From Candidatus Kerfeldbacteria bacterium CG08_land_8_20_14_0_20_43_14 (GTDB taxonomy: Bacteria; Patescibacteriota; Patescibacteriia; PEXW01): 5,785 nucleotides of DNA. Shown here in pieces: positions 1 to 5,633 of the stretch (the first letter of the stretch is position 1; every line of letters starts with the position of its first letter). The stretch lies in the NCBI GenBank assembly GCA_002774575.1, contig PEXW01000017.1:1-5785 (forward strand), written 5' to 3'. The notes under the pieces were generated by a model that searched no databases, was not told the origin of the DNA, and worked only from the letters and a program-made list of their open reading frames with translations. Both the position numbers and the translations under genes were made by a program.

Positions 1-3
1 CTC

Positions 4-101
4 GCCTAACACAGCATATGCGGTTCGCTCGTTGCACTTCGCTCTCCCATATTTTGCTCTGTTTCACTCCGCAAAACATCACATATACTGAAACGTTAGC
101 C
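4..101 (+). other. Putative integron attC-like recombination site
   Basis: GCCTAAC (4-10) fits the R'' consensus RYYYAAC. GTTAGCC (95-101) resembles R' (GTTRRRY) but departs at one purine position. The outer arms CTAAC (6-10) and GTTAG (95-99) pair perfectly. The next arms, CAGCATATG (12-20) and CATATACTG (82-90), pair at 8 of 9 positions, as L''/L' arms do. Inside are further arms, TGCGG (19-23) with CCGCA (69-73) and TTTTGC (52-57) with GCAAAA (71-76), plus a repeated TTCGCTC (24-30, 38-44). The 98-bp size is in the usual attC range, and an open reading frame begins 22 bases after it, as in gene cassettes. No integrase gene or second attC lies in the window, so it could instead be another folded intergenic repeat. 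Confidence 0.55.
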
Positions 102-433
102 GCCAGCACGTTAGTTTAATAAAATGGTAAAGATACTCGAACAGATAGAAAAAGTCCGTGATTTCATTAACAGTCCAAGAAAGCGCCAGCTTCTATTTGA
201 GCAAACGGCTGATTGGAACAAGCTGTGCAGTTCTTTAGACGTCGTTGGTGATACCGAGCTTGCTATAGAATCATATCTCAAAGATATTAAACCAAGATCG
301 GTCGGCGAGACCTACCTTGCCATATACGGTATTCTTCAAGTTCTCTTTGTCCAACAGAATGCCGTTCAGCACATCGCAGAATCTCTCCATTTGCAATACG
401 AAGCCGATCTATTGTTACTTGAAATTCGTAAGG

Positions 434-459
434 TGATCTGTACCCCGAAAAGTGGACAC
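434..459 (+). repeat. Left inverted repeat of the IS (IR-L)
   Basis: It begins TGATCTGTACCCC and ends AGTGGACAC. It matches the reverse complement of 1803-1828 at 20 of 26 positions. The differences are one base at position 6 and a block at positions 13-17, so the outer TGATC.GTACCC and inner AGTGGACAC blocks are the conserved parts. This bipartite layout, terminal cleavage bases plus an inner transposase-binding block, is usual for IS3-family ends. Confidence 0.93.
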
Positions 460-475
460 AACGTGTCCCCTTTTT
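454..475 (+). terminator. Hairpin plus T-run just inside the IS left end
   Basis: GGACAC (454-459) and GTGTCC (463-468) form a perfect 6-bp stem with a 3-base loop AAC, followed two bases later by TTTTT (471-475). It reads as a short intrinsic terminator for transcription entering from the left. The stem uses the inner end of IR-L. Many IS elements carry such a structure to stop outside transcription from driving transposase; that role here is inferred. The stem is short, so termination may be partial. Confidence 0.5.
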
Positions 476-521
476 GTAATCTTAATCAAGGATGAAAAAA
501 AATAAATAACATAATAACAAT

Positions 522-917
522 ATGACTAAACAAAAGTTCACCAGGGAACAAATTAAAAGAATTTCGAAAAACAAGAACGTCAGTCGGTGCGGCGCGTACT
601 CGGTCCGCTACGCCAAACAGTTTAAGTTGCAGGCCTTGAGGCAATACAACGAACAAGGCTTAAGCGCGGTGGAGATATTCGAAGCAGCAGGGCTTGACCT
701 GCGGCTCATCGGCATCAGAACACCAAACAGACTGATAAACCAATGGAACGCCGCCTTAAGGCCCGAAAGAGAACATGAAACGCCTCTGCATAAAGCAAAG
801 ATAGCACACAAGAGAATAGGTCGGGGTCGTGAGCTAAGAAATCTTAAGGCCAAAGTGGCCTATCTGGAGGCCGAGAACGATTTTTTAGCGCAACTCCGGG
901 CCGGGAAGAGAAAATAA
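522..917 (+). CDS. IS3-family transposase OrfA (HTH DNA-binding protein)
   Basis: This 131-residue basic protein is the DNA-binding half of the transposase. After the lead segment SRCGAYSVRYAKQFKLQALR comes the helix-turn-helix region, about residues 33-78, including LSAVEIFEAAGLDLRLIG and the PNRLINQWNAA recognition segment. The C-terminal end (about 103-125) is a short leucine zipper with L108, L115 and L122 spaced seven apart, which in IS3 elements mediates OrfA/OrfAB multimerisation. The ATG at 522 is the first in frame after a TAA at 507-509. No convincing Shine-Dalgarno motif precedes it. The frame stops at TAA 915-917, but ribosomes slipping at 881-887 would continue into OrfB. Alone, OrfA usually regulates transposition; with the shift it supplies the N-terminus of the 430-residue OrfAB transposase. 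Confidence 0.92.
   Translation: MTKQKFTREQIKRISKNKNVSRCGAYSVRYAKQFKLQALRQYNEQGLSAVEIFEAAGLDLRLIGIRTPNRLINQWNAALRPEREHETPLHKAKIAHKRIGRGRELRNLKAKVAYLEAENDFLAQLRAGKRK
881..887 (+). promoter_or_regulatory. Programmed -1 ribosomal frameshift heptamer U UUU UUA
   Basis: In the OrfA frame the codons are GAT TTT TTA GCG, so the heptamer T TTT TTA is positioned exactly as X XXY YYZ. A -1 slip moves reading onto AGC (887-889) and the OrfB frame, which is open from there through ATG 977 to the stop at 1811-1813. The fusion would be 122 OrfA residues plus 308, 430 in total. Eight bases after the heptamer, CCGGGCCGGG (896-905) can pair with CCCGGTCCGG (999-1008) over 10 bp with one G-U. This is the right spacing for a stimulatory structure, although it closes a long loop of about 93 bases. 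An AAAA run at 911-914 is a weaker alternative slip site. Confidence 0.8.
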
Positions 918-976
918 CCCTCAAACCATTCCAGAAATTCACCATCATCAGAACTATCGGAAAGAATCCTAAAAAG

Positions 977-1813
977 ATGTGCGAGGTGGCACGGGTATCC
1001 CGGTCCGGGTACTATCAATGGCTCAGAAAATCAAAAGTAAAACCCAAGGATTATGACGATTACCTGTTAATTAAAGAGGTCTTTGACCAAGGCAAGCGCC
1101 GCTACGGCTGGCGCACCATCCAGATGAAACTGCACGCCAGCGGCATCAGAATGAACCACAAAAAGATATCCAGAATCATGAACACGTACAATCTGGTGAC
1201 AAAGATCAGAAAAAGAAACCCTTACAAGGAAATCATGAAAAAGACCAGAGAACACCGAACCTTTAACAACATACTGGCTAGACAATTCAATCAACAACAA
1301 CCAAACAAAGTGTTCTGCACCGACATCACGTACGTGCCCTTTAGCGGCAACATGGCGTATCTCTCCGCTGTCAAAGACATCGCCAGCCGGGAAATCGTCG
1401 CCTGGAACCTGTCGCGGCATCTGCAGATGGATCTGGTCTTTGACACGCTAAAAAACCTGGAAGCAAATCAAAATGGGTCTTCGCTGGAAAACGCACTGAT
1501 TCACTCCGACCGGGGCTTTCACTACACCAGCCCGGATTTTATCTCAAGGGTTAAAAAGCTCAATCTCATCCAGTCGATGTCCAGAAAAGGAAACTGCGTG
1601 GACAACGCGCCCATGGAGTCGTTCTTCGGCCATTTCAAAGATGAGGTCGACTACCGGAGTTGCATAACCTTTGAAGAGCTCAAGGGTTTGACCGCGGAGT
1701 ATATTAACCACTACAATAACGGAAGAAGACAGTGGGACTTAAAAAAGATGACGCCGGTTGAATACAGAAAGCATCTTTTGAACGAAAACAGCCGTGAAAA
1801 TAGTGTCCACTAA
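977..1813 (+). CDS. IS3-family transposase OrfB (DDE integrase core)
   Basis: This is the catalytic half of the transposase, which cuts and joins the IS ends. An N-terminal region, SRSGYYQWLRKS then RRYGWRTIQMKL (about residues 8-52), is the HTH_21-like domain usual before the rve integrase core (about 105-268). The catalytic triad is visible: D116 in CTDITYV, D178 in HSDRG, and E214 in NAPMESFFG, with 35 residues between D178 and E214 and the customary basic residue K221 seven after the glutamate. All motifs are intact. ATG 977 is the first methionine in this frame, but the frame is open upstream to the heptamer, so most active product is probably the OrfAB fusion. The last codons run into the right inverted repeat. 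Confidence 0.95.
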   Translation: MCEVARVSRSGYYQWLRKSKVKPKDYDDYLLIKEVFDQGKRRYGWRTIQMKLHASGIRMNHKKISRIMNTYNLVTKIRKRNPYKEIMKKTREHRTFNNILARQFNQQQPNKVFCTDITYVPFSGNMAYLSAVKDIASREIVAWNLSRHLQMDLVFDTLKNLEANQNGSSLENALIHSDRGFHYTSPDFISRVKKLNLIQSMSRKGNCVDNAPMESFFGHFKDEVDYRSCITFEELKGLTAEYINHYNNGRRQWDLKKMTPVEYRKHLLNENSRENSVH

Positions 1814-1828
1814 AAAGGGTACGGATCA
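1803..1828 (-). repeat. Right inverted repeat of the IS (IR-R)
   Basis: Read on the minus strand it starts TGATCCGTACCC and ends AGTGGACAC, the partner of IR-L. It contains the OrfB stop codon at 1811-1813. A further complementary base pair (433 with 1829) lies just outside, so the exact edge is uncertain by one base. Confidence 0.92.
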
Positions 1829-1925
1829 CTCAAAATCCCTTAGTACTGTCCGATTTGTCTCATTTTGAAAACCCGACCCCGACCCACATGCCTCAAAAAG
1901 CCCCTTGGGGAAATCGCCATATTCA
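1829..1925. other. Non-coding junction right of the IS, with CCCGAC tandem repeat
   Basis: Between the IS and the hairpin after ppsA there is no credible gene. It holds the palindrome AGTACT (1842-1847), two tandem copies of CCCGAC followed by CC (1872-1885), and the self-complementary CCCCTTGGGG (1901-1910). On the minus strand that last motif is followed by CTTTTT; its two-base loop makes it a poor hairpin, though it might help termination after ppsA. Nothing here continues the gene cut by the IS. Confidence 0.5.
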
Positions 1926-1955
1926 AATAGGCAAGGCCTTTTGACCTCGCCTATT
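1926..1955 (-). terminator. Hairpin downstream of ppsA, probable weak or bidirectional terminator
   Basis: AATAGGCAAGG (1926-1936) and CCTCGCCTATT (1945-1955) pair at 10 of 11 positions around an 8-base loop. The hairpin begins 18 bases after the ppsA stop codon. On the minus strand the tail is only TTTGAATAT, so termination is imperfect by the usual rule. On the plus strand a TATTTTTT run follows about 12 bases later. Its position suggests it ends the ppsA transcript. Confidence 0.55.
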
Positions 1956-1973
1956 CGTTTGAAATATTTTTTC

Positions 1974-4409
1974 CTATTTCCTCGCCCGTTTCTCCGCTTG
2001 GTAAATTGCCAAGGTGGTTTTAATAACCGTGTCAGGATTTAAGGAAATGCTATCAATCCCCTCTCTGGCCAAAAATTGGGCAAAGTCTGGGAAGTCTGAA
2101 GGCGCCTGGCCGCAAAAACCCATTTTTCGCTTGTTCTTTTTAGCCGCCTGAATCACCTGCGACACCAGAGTCTTTACGGCCGGACTGCGCTCATCATAGT
2201 CATGAGCCACCAAAGCTGAATCGCGATCCACGCCCAAGGTCAATTGGGTCAGATCATTAGAGCCGATGGAAAAACCGTCAAAGACTTTTGAGAACTGATC
2301 GGCCAAAATCACATTTGAGGGAATTTCGCACATCACATAAACTTCCAAGCCGTCCTTGTGCTGAACCAAGCCGTATTTTTTCATGGTAGCAACGACCAGC
2401 TGGCCTTCTTTGACAGTCCGGCAAAACGGCACCATGACTTTCAAATTTTTCAAACCCATGACATCTCTGACTTTTCGCAAAGCCAGACATTCCAATTTAA
2501 AGGCTGGTTCGTATTTTGGATCATAATACCTGGAAGCCCCGCGCCAGCCGATCATAGGATTGTCTTCAATGGGTTCAAAATCTTTGCCGCCGATCAAATT
2601 AGCGTATTCATTGGTTTTAAAGTCTGACAAGCGGACAATCACATCTTTGGGGTAGAACGCCGCCGCGATTCTGGCTACGCCTTCAGCTAATCTGTCGACG
2701 AAAAATTGTGCCTTATTAGCGTAATTGGCTGTCAGCTCCTGAATTTGCGCCTTAACTTTTGGATCTTTGAGCCTCTTGAAATTCAACAAAGCCATGGGAT
2801 GAATTTTTATGTAATCATTAATGACAAATTCCTCCCGCGCTAAACCCACGCCGTCGTTAGGAATAAAGGAATCGGCAAAGGCAGATTCGGGATTACCCAC
2901 ATTCATCATGACTTTGGTCCTGGGCCGTTTCAGGGATTTCAAATCAGTTTTCTTAATTACGAACGGCAGTTTGCCCTCGTAAACATAACCCTTGTCCCCT
3001 TCGGCGCAAGAAACGGTTACCATGCCGGCTTTTTTCAAATCTTCAGTGCCAGTGCCAGTGCCGACAATGCAAGGCACGCCCAGTTCGCGGGAAATGATCG
3101 CGGCATGGCAGGTGCGGCCGCCGGCATTGGTAACAATGGCTGAAGCTTTTTTCATAATTGGCTCCCAATCCGGATCCGTCATTTCCGTTACCAAAACTTC
3201 GCCGGCCTTAAATTTGCCGATGTCTTTCACCTCTTCAATCACATGGACAATGCCTGAATTAATTTTCGCGCCAATTGAGCCGCCTTCCACCAAAACATTA
3301 CCACGCTTTTTCAAAACATAAGTTTCCAAGATATTCGGGTTGCGCTGGCTGGTTACGGTTTCCGGCCTGGCTTGCACGATAAATAGCTGACCCGTTTCTC
3401 CGTCTTTGGCCCATTCCATATCCATGGGTTTTAAATGCCCGGCTTTTTTGGAATAGTGCTCTTCAATTATCACGCCCCATTTGGCCAGCTTTAAAATTTC
3501 CGGTTCGGTTATGGCAAATTTTTGCCGGTCTGGCAAAGATACCCGGATATTCTTGACCGGTTTGGTCGTGCCATAGGAATAAACCATTTTAATTTCCTTG
3601 CTGCCCACGCTTTTGCCGATTATTGGTTTGAAACCTTGGGCCAGAGTGGGTTTATGGACATAATATTCATCCGGCGTAACCGCGCCCTGGACAATGTTTT
3701 CGCCTAAACCGTATGACGCGTTAATCATGACCGCATCGCGGAAACCGGATTCAGTGTCAATGGAAAACATCACGCCTGAAGCGGCCAAATCTGACCTGAC
3801 CATTTTCTGCACGGCGATTGATAGGGAGACCGTAAAATGATCAAATTTTTTAGCGGAGCGATAAGAAATGGCGCGGTTAGTGAAGAGTGAAGCAAAACAG
3901 GCTTTGCAAGACTCAATCAAGGCATGACTACCAGAAACATTCAAATATGTTTCCTGCTGACCGGCAAATGAGGCATCGGGCAAATCTTCAGCCGTGGCAC
4001 TGGAACGAACCGCCGTGTCCACATTACTGACCCGATAGCTTTTGGAAAGTTTTCTGTAGACTTCCAGAATTTCCTTTTTCAGTTCCGGCGGGAATTCCGC
4101 GTGCAAAATTGTTTCCCGAACTCGACGGCCGTGGTCGTAAAGATTTTTCAGATTGTTAACATCCAAATCTTTCAAAATTTCTCTGATTTCATTTTTAATG
4201 CCCGAATATTTCAGTAAGTACTGGTAGGCGTAAGCGGTTATGGCAAAACCATTGGGGATTTTTACGCCCTTGCGGGTTAACTCGCGGTACATTTCGCCAA
4301 GAGAAGCGTTTTTGCCGCCGACAAAAGGAATGTCTTTAATGGTTATTTCGTCAAACCACAAAATAAAGCGCTTGCGCTTTTCGGCCTGGCTGGGCATAGG
4401 TTTCGGCAT
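1974..4409 (-). CDS. ppsA: Phosphoenolpyruvate synthase (pyruvate, water dikinase)
   Basis: This cytosolic enzyme makes PEP, AMP and phosphate from pyruvate, ATP and water, the entry to gluconeogenesis from pyruvate. Numbered from the ATG at 4409, the 811-residue protein is close to the usual length of about 800. The N-terminal ATP-grasp half has GGKNASLGEM (31-40), VRSSATAEDLPDASFAGQQE (134-153) and VQARPETV (345-352). The swivelling phosphohistidine domain carries TNAGGRTCHAAI with catalytic H435. The C-terminal PEP-binding TIM barrel has MCEIPSN (693-699), GSNDLTQLTLGVDRDS (716-731) and GFCGQAPS with catalytic C766. All key residues are present. The frame is open upstream to 4535, but those 42 residues (MLFRLSDYEG...) lie outside the family domain and overlap a promoter-like TATAAT, so MPKPMPSQ is preferred; the ATG at 4397 is an alternative. 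No Shine-Dalgarno motif is seen. The gene is apparently monocistronic. Confidence 0.95.
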   Translation of the reverse strand: MPKPMPSQAEKRKRFILWFDEITIKDIPFVGGKNASLGEMYRELTRKGVKIPNGFAITAYAYQYLLKYSGIKNEIREILKDLDVNNLKNLYDHGRRVRETILHAEFPPELKKEILEVYRKLSKSYRVSNVDTAVRSSATAEDLPDASFAGQQETYLNVSGSHALIESCKACFASLFTNRAISYRSAKKFDHFTVSLSIAVQKMVRSDLAASGVMFSIDTESGFRDAVMINASYGLGENIVQGAVTPDEYYVHKPTLAQGFKPIIGKSVGSKEIKMVYSYGTTKPVKNIRVSLPDRQKFAITEPEILKLAKWGVIIEEHYSKKAGHLKPMDMEWAKDGETGQLFIVQARPETVTSQRNPNILETYVLKKRGNVLVEGGSIGAKINSGIVHVIEEVKDIGKFKAGEVLVTEMTDPDWEPIMKKASAIVTNAGGRTCHAAIISRELGVPCIVGTGTGTEDLKKAGMVTVSCAEGDKGYVYEGKLPFVIKKTDLKSLKRPRTKVMMNVGNPESAFADSFIPNDGVGLAREEFVINDYIKIHPMALLNFKRLKDPKVKAQIQELTANYANKAQFFVDRLAEGVARIAAAFYPKDVIVRLSDFKTNEYANLIGGKDFEPIEDNPMIGWRGASRYYDPKYEPAFKLECLALRKVRDVMGLKNLKVMVPFCRTVKEGQLVVATMKKYGLVQHKDGLEVYVMCEIPSNVILADQFSKVFDGFSIGSNDLTQLTLGVDRDSALVAHDYDERSPAVKTLVSQVIQAAKKNKRKMGFCGQAPSDFPDFAQFLAREGIDSISLNPDTVIKTTLAIYQAEKRARK

Positions 4410-4433
4410 ATGGTGTTTGTTTAATTTCGAATT

Positions 4434-4439
4434 ATTATA
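4434..4439 (-). promoter_or_regulatory. Candidate -10 element for ppsA
   Basis: On the minus strand a perfect TATAAT lies 24 bases before the chosen ppsA ATG, in an AT-rich stretch. No good -35 hexamer is present at 16-18 bases (CATTTT at 17). Initiation here would give a leader of roughly 18 bases without a Shine-Dalgarno motif, and would exclude the longer start at 4535. Confidence 0.4.
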
Positions 4440-4533
4440 AATCAATTCTAACACAAAAAATGATTTTTGTCCATTTTTCACTAAAAACAAAACGCGGAAT
4501 ATTATTCCTTCGTAGTCACTTAGCCTGAATAAC

Positions 4534-4563
4534 AAAAAACCTGGGGCTATCTTGGCAGCCCCA
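4534..4563 (-). terminator. Intrinsic terminator of the DUF4870-like gene
   Basis: On the minus strand TGGGGCT (4563-4557) and AGCCCCA (4548-4542) form a perfect 7-bp GC-rich stem with an 8-base loop, followed by GG and TTTTTT (4539-4534). It sits 37 bases after the TAG at 4601-4603. It separates this transcript from ppsA downstream, so the two are not one operon. Confidence 0.85.
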
Positions 4564-4600
4564 ATTCACCATCTTGCACACTCACTAACTTGCCAACTTG

Positions 4601-4903
4601 CTATATCTTATACTTCTCCAGCCAATCGCCAATTAATGGCAGCTTGTAGGTGTTGCCCACAAAAGCCTGGTACAGCCCATACAGCTCGAAGATTAGAACA
4701 ATAAAGCCGAGAAAAGGAATGAACCACAAAACCGAAAGCACGAACAAAGCCGTACCGTTCTTGGCGTGGTTAACTATAAAAGGATCGCCCTTTTTCCAAA
4801 GCAGAATGACAATGCATAAAAACTAGACATAGCCCAAAGCCGCTGTAAGATTGCGGGAATTATTAAAGCCGGTATTTTTGGTTTTTTGGGTAATTGGATC
4901 CAT
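4601..4903 (-). pseudogene. DUF4870/Tic20-like small membrane protein with in-frame amber stop
   Basis: From ATG 4903 the frame gives MDPITQKTKN... to LTAALGYV (residue 26), then TAG at 4825-4823 (codon 27), then continues without further stops to TAG 4601-4603, 100 codons in all. The part after the stop reads FLCIVILLWKKGDPFIVNHA, GTALFVLSVLWFIPFLGFIV and ends YKLPLIGDWLEKYKI. This is the layout I know from DUF4870 proteins: a first membrane segment, a DPF..HAK loop, a second hydrophobic segment and a KLPLIGD..EK tail. Family members often have an aromatic residue, commonly Trp, after the AL.Y motif, so TGG to TAG by one G-to-A change is the simplest reading. No methionine follows the stop, so a useful internal restart is unlikely. 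Promoter and terminator are both intact, suggesting a recent lesion, a sequencing error or stop readthrough. The family's function is unknown. Confidence 0.82.
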
Positions 4904-4911
4904 ATAAAAAT

Positions 4912-4940
4912 ATTATACGGCCAAAATATTGACAAAGCAA
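4912..4940 (-). promoter_or_regulatory. Sigma70-like promoter for the DUF4870-like gene, near leaderless
   Basis: On the minus strand TTGCTT (4940-4935) is followed after 17 bases by a perfect TATAAT (4917-4912). The -10 ends only 8 bases before the ATG at 4903, so transcription would start at or within a base or two of the start codon, giving a leaderless mRNA. No Shine-Dalgarno motif exists, which agrees. The -35 matches the consensus at only three positions. Confidence 0.6.
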
Positions 4941-4956
4941 AAGCTGGTAATAGAAT
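4929..4956 (+). promoter_or_regulatory. Sigma70-like promoter for the 184-aa hypothetical gene
   Basis: A perfect TTGACA (4929-4934), a 16-base spacer and TAGAAT (4951-4956, five of six matches to TATAAT) form a strong-looking plus-strand promoter. The predicted start near 4963 gives a leader of about 58 bases that includes the GGAGG site. The -35 and spacer overlap the -35 of the divergent promoter, so polymerase could hardly occupy both at once. Confidence 0.7.
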
Positions 4957-5005
4957 CATTCTTGAAACAAAAAACCAAAGAAAAAAGCACCTATAACCGC
5001 AACAC

Positions 5006-5010
5006 GGAGG
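5006..5010 (+). promoter_or_regulatory. Shine-Dalgarno site GGAGG
   Basis: GGAGG ends 10 bases before ATG 5021 and supports that start. A TAA at 4994-4996 closes the frame upstream, so no longer form is possible with ATG. It is the only clear Shine-Dalgarno motif in front of any gene in the window. Confidence 0.75.
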
Positions 5011-5020
5011 TTGGTTTGGA

Positions 5021-5575
5021 ATGAATGAGCATATAAACGGACAGGCCAGACTTATTATTTCCAATGGCGGAACAGATTTTGTTGCCGCATTAAGACTTTG
5101 GGTACAGCAAAATTGTCAACAAAAAGCCCAAGAAATTTTTAATGATCCCCGACTGCTGGCTGCACAGCCGTTTGACTGGGTGGAAAAAAACTTTCCCAAC
5201 TCTAAAGATGCGATTGACATCTGGCGCGAAGCCGTGGAAAACCAGTTTTATCAGATTGGACATTTGATTATTGATGAGTTAAAAGAAATTTTTAAAGTTT
5301 CTGTCGGTAAAACGCAAGAACTTAAAATATCCACTGGCATGAGAAACAAGGTCTTTGCGAATTACTGCCCATTCTGCAAAGAAGACCGAGTCGTCATAAC
5401 AAGGCTGATGCCATGTGAGTTCGACTTACAAAGAACCAAATTAAAAAACCTTTTTAATTTTCTTAAATTTTCCGCGCCGGATTGTCAACATGGAATCCCC
5501 ATACGGGATTCTGTTTGGCAAATTATCCAGAATCAATCCTATGTAAACCAACACTTTCCTCACGGAGAGCGCTGA
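5021..5575 (+). CDS. Hypothetical protein with possible Cys/His metal site
   Basis: I do not recognise this 184-residue protein. There is no signal peptide or membrane segment, so it is probably cytosolic. The first 95 residues look helical and acidic/amphipathic (for example FDWVEKNFPNSKDAIDIWRE, 51-70). The second half holds YCPFCKED with C116 and C119, MPCEFD with C132, and DCQHGIP with C155 and H157. The CPFC pair with a later C-x-H could bind zinc; this is inferred from spacing only. The gene has its own promoter, GGAGG ribosome binding site and terminator, so it is a self-contained transcription unit and very likely real. It diverges from the DUF4870-like gene, sharing an upstream region of 117 bases. 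Function unknown. Confidence 0.85.
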   Translation: MNEHINGQARLIISNGGTDFVAALRLWVQQNCQQKAQEIFNDPRLLAAQPFDWVEKNFPNSKDAIDIWREAVENQFYQIGHLIIDELKEIFKVSVGKTQELKISTGMRNKVFANYCPFCKEDRVVITRLMPCEFDLQRTKLKNLFNFLKFSAPDCQHGIPIRDSVWQIIQNQSYVNQHFPHGER

Positions 5576-5601
5576 ATCAACCGAAAACCTAAAGCCCTTT
5601 T

Positions 5602-5633
5602 AAACCCTACCAATCAAGTAGGGTTTTATTTTT
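5602..5633 (+). terminator. Intrinsic terminator after the 184-aa gene
   Basis: AAACCCTAC (5602-5610) and GTAGGGTTT (5618-5626) form a perfect 9-bp stem with loop CAATCAA, running into a TTTTATTTTT tail (5624-5633). It starts 26 bases after the TGA at 5573-5575. Confidence 0.93.

Larger units (their letters stand above)
124..495 (+). pseudogene. Conserved hypothetical protein, 3' end replaced by IS insertion
   Basis: The first 103 codons (124-432) encode a mostly helical, soluble-looking protein beginning MVKILEQIEKVRDFINSP. It includes a WNKLCSSLDVVGDTELAIES stretch (residues 31-50) and a hydrophobic ILQVLFVQQNAV segment (70-81). I recognise this as a widespread conserved hypothetical type of unknown function, normally longer than this; that length is recalled, not shown. 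From residue 104 the reading frame crosses the left end of the IS, so the last 20 residues (VICTPKSG... to NQG) are IS sequence and not part of the original protein. No continuation is found beyond the IS right end. The start is the first ATG after the attC-like site, with an AT-rich leader and no Shine-Dalgarno motif, as is common for cassette genes. Any product would be a truncated chimera. Confidence 0.75.
434..1828 (+). mobile_element. IS3-family insertion sequence, 1395 bp, complete
   Basis: The element begins TG and ends CA, is bounded by 26-bp inverted repeats with 20 identities, and carries two overlapping-frame genes, OrfA and OrfB, in the 0 / -1 arrangement typical of the IS3 family. 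OrfB keeps the complete DDE catalytic set, so the element looks intact and potentially active. The OrfB stop codon TAA (1811-1813) lies within the right inverted repeat. Flanking bases (AGG on the left, CTC on the right) show no 3-5 bp target duplication, which suggests rearrangement after insertion or a deletion next to it. The HTH/zipper OrfA with an IS150-like OrfB suggests the IS150 side of the family, but I cannot assign a named IS. Confidence 0.93.

Noticed and set aside
24..44. Short direct repeat TTCGCTC as a possible CRISPR or iteron
   Set aside because: There are only two 7-base copies within a larger folded element; no regular spacing or array.
608..1420. Minus-strand open frames opposite the IS genes
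   Set aside because: They mirror OrfA and OrfB, whose motifs are unambiguous on the plus strand.
2278..3707. Several open frames of 60-110 codons antisense to or in another frame of ppsA
   Set aside because: All lie wholly inside the well-supported ppsA coding sequence and show no recognisable protein features or start signals.
4410..4535. N-terminal extension of PEP synthase to the ATG at 4535
   Set aside because: The 42 extra residues are outside the family domain, overlap a TATAAT element and lie against the terminator of the upstream gene. The ATG at 4409 gives the usual length.
4823..4825. Possible alternative genetic code with UAG read as an amino acid
   Set aside because: TAG closes ppsA and the DUF4870-like gene exactly at the expected ends, so reassignment is much less likely than a point change or error.
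4774..5064. A 96-codon minus-strand open frame beginning MEIISLACPF
   Set aside because: It overlaps the real 184-aa gene start, both divergent promoters and the DUF4870-like gene in another frame. Its sequence is a low-complexity hydrophobic shadow and the neighbouring frame gives a recognisable protein.
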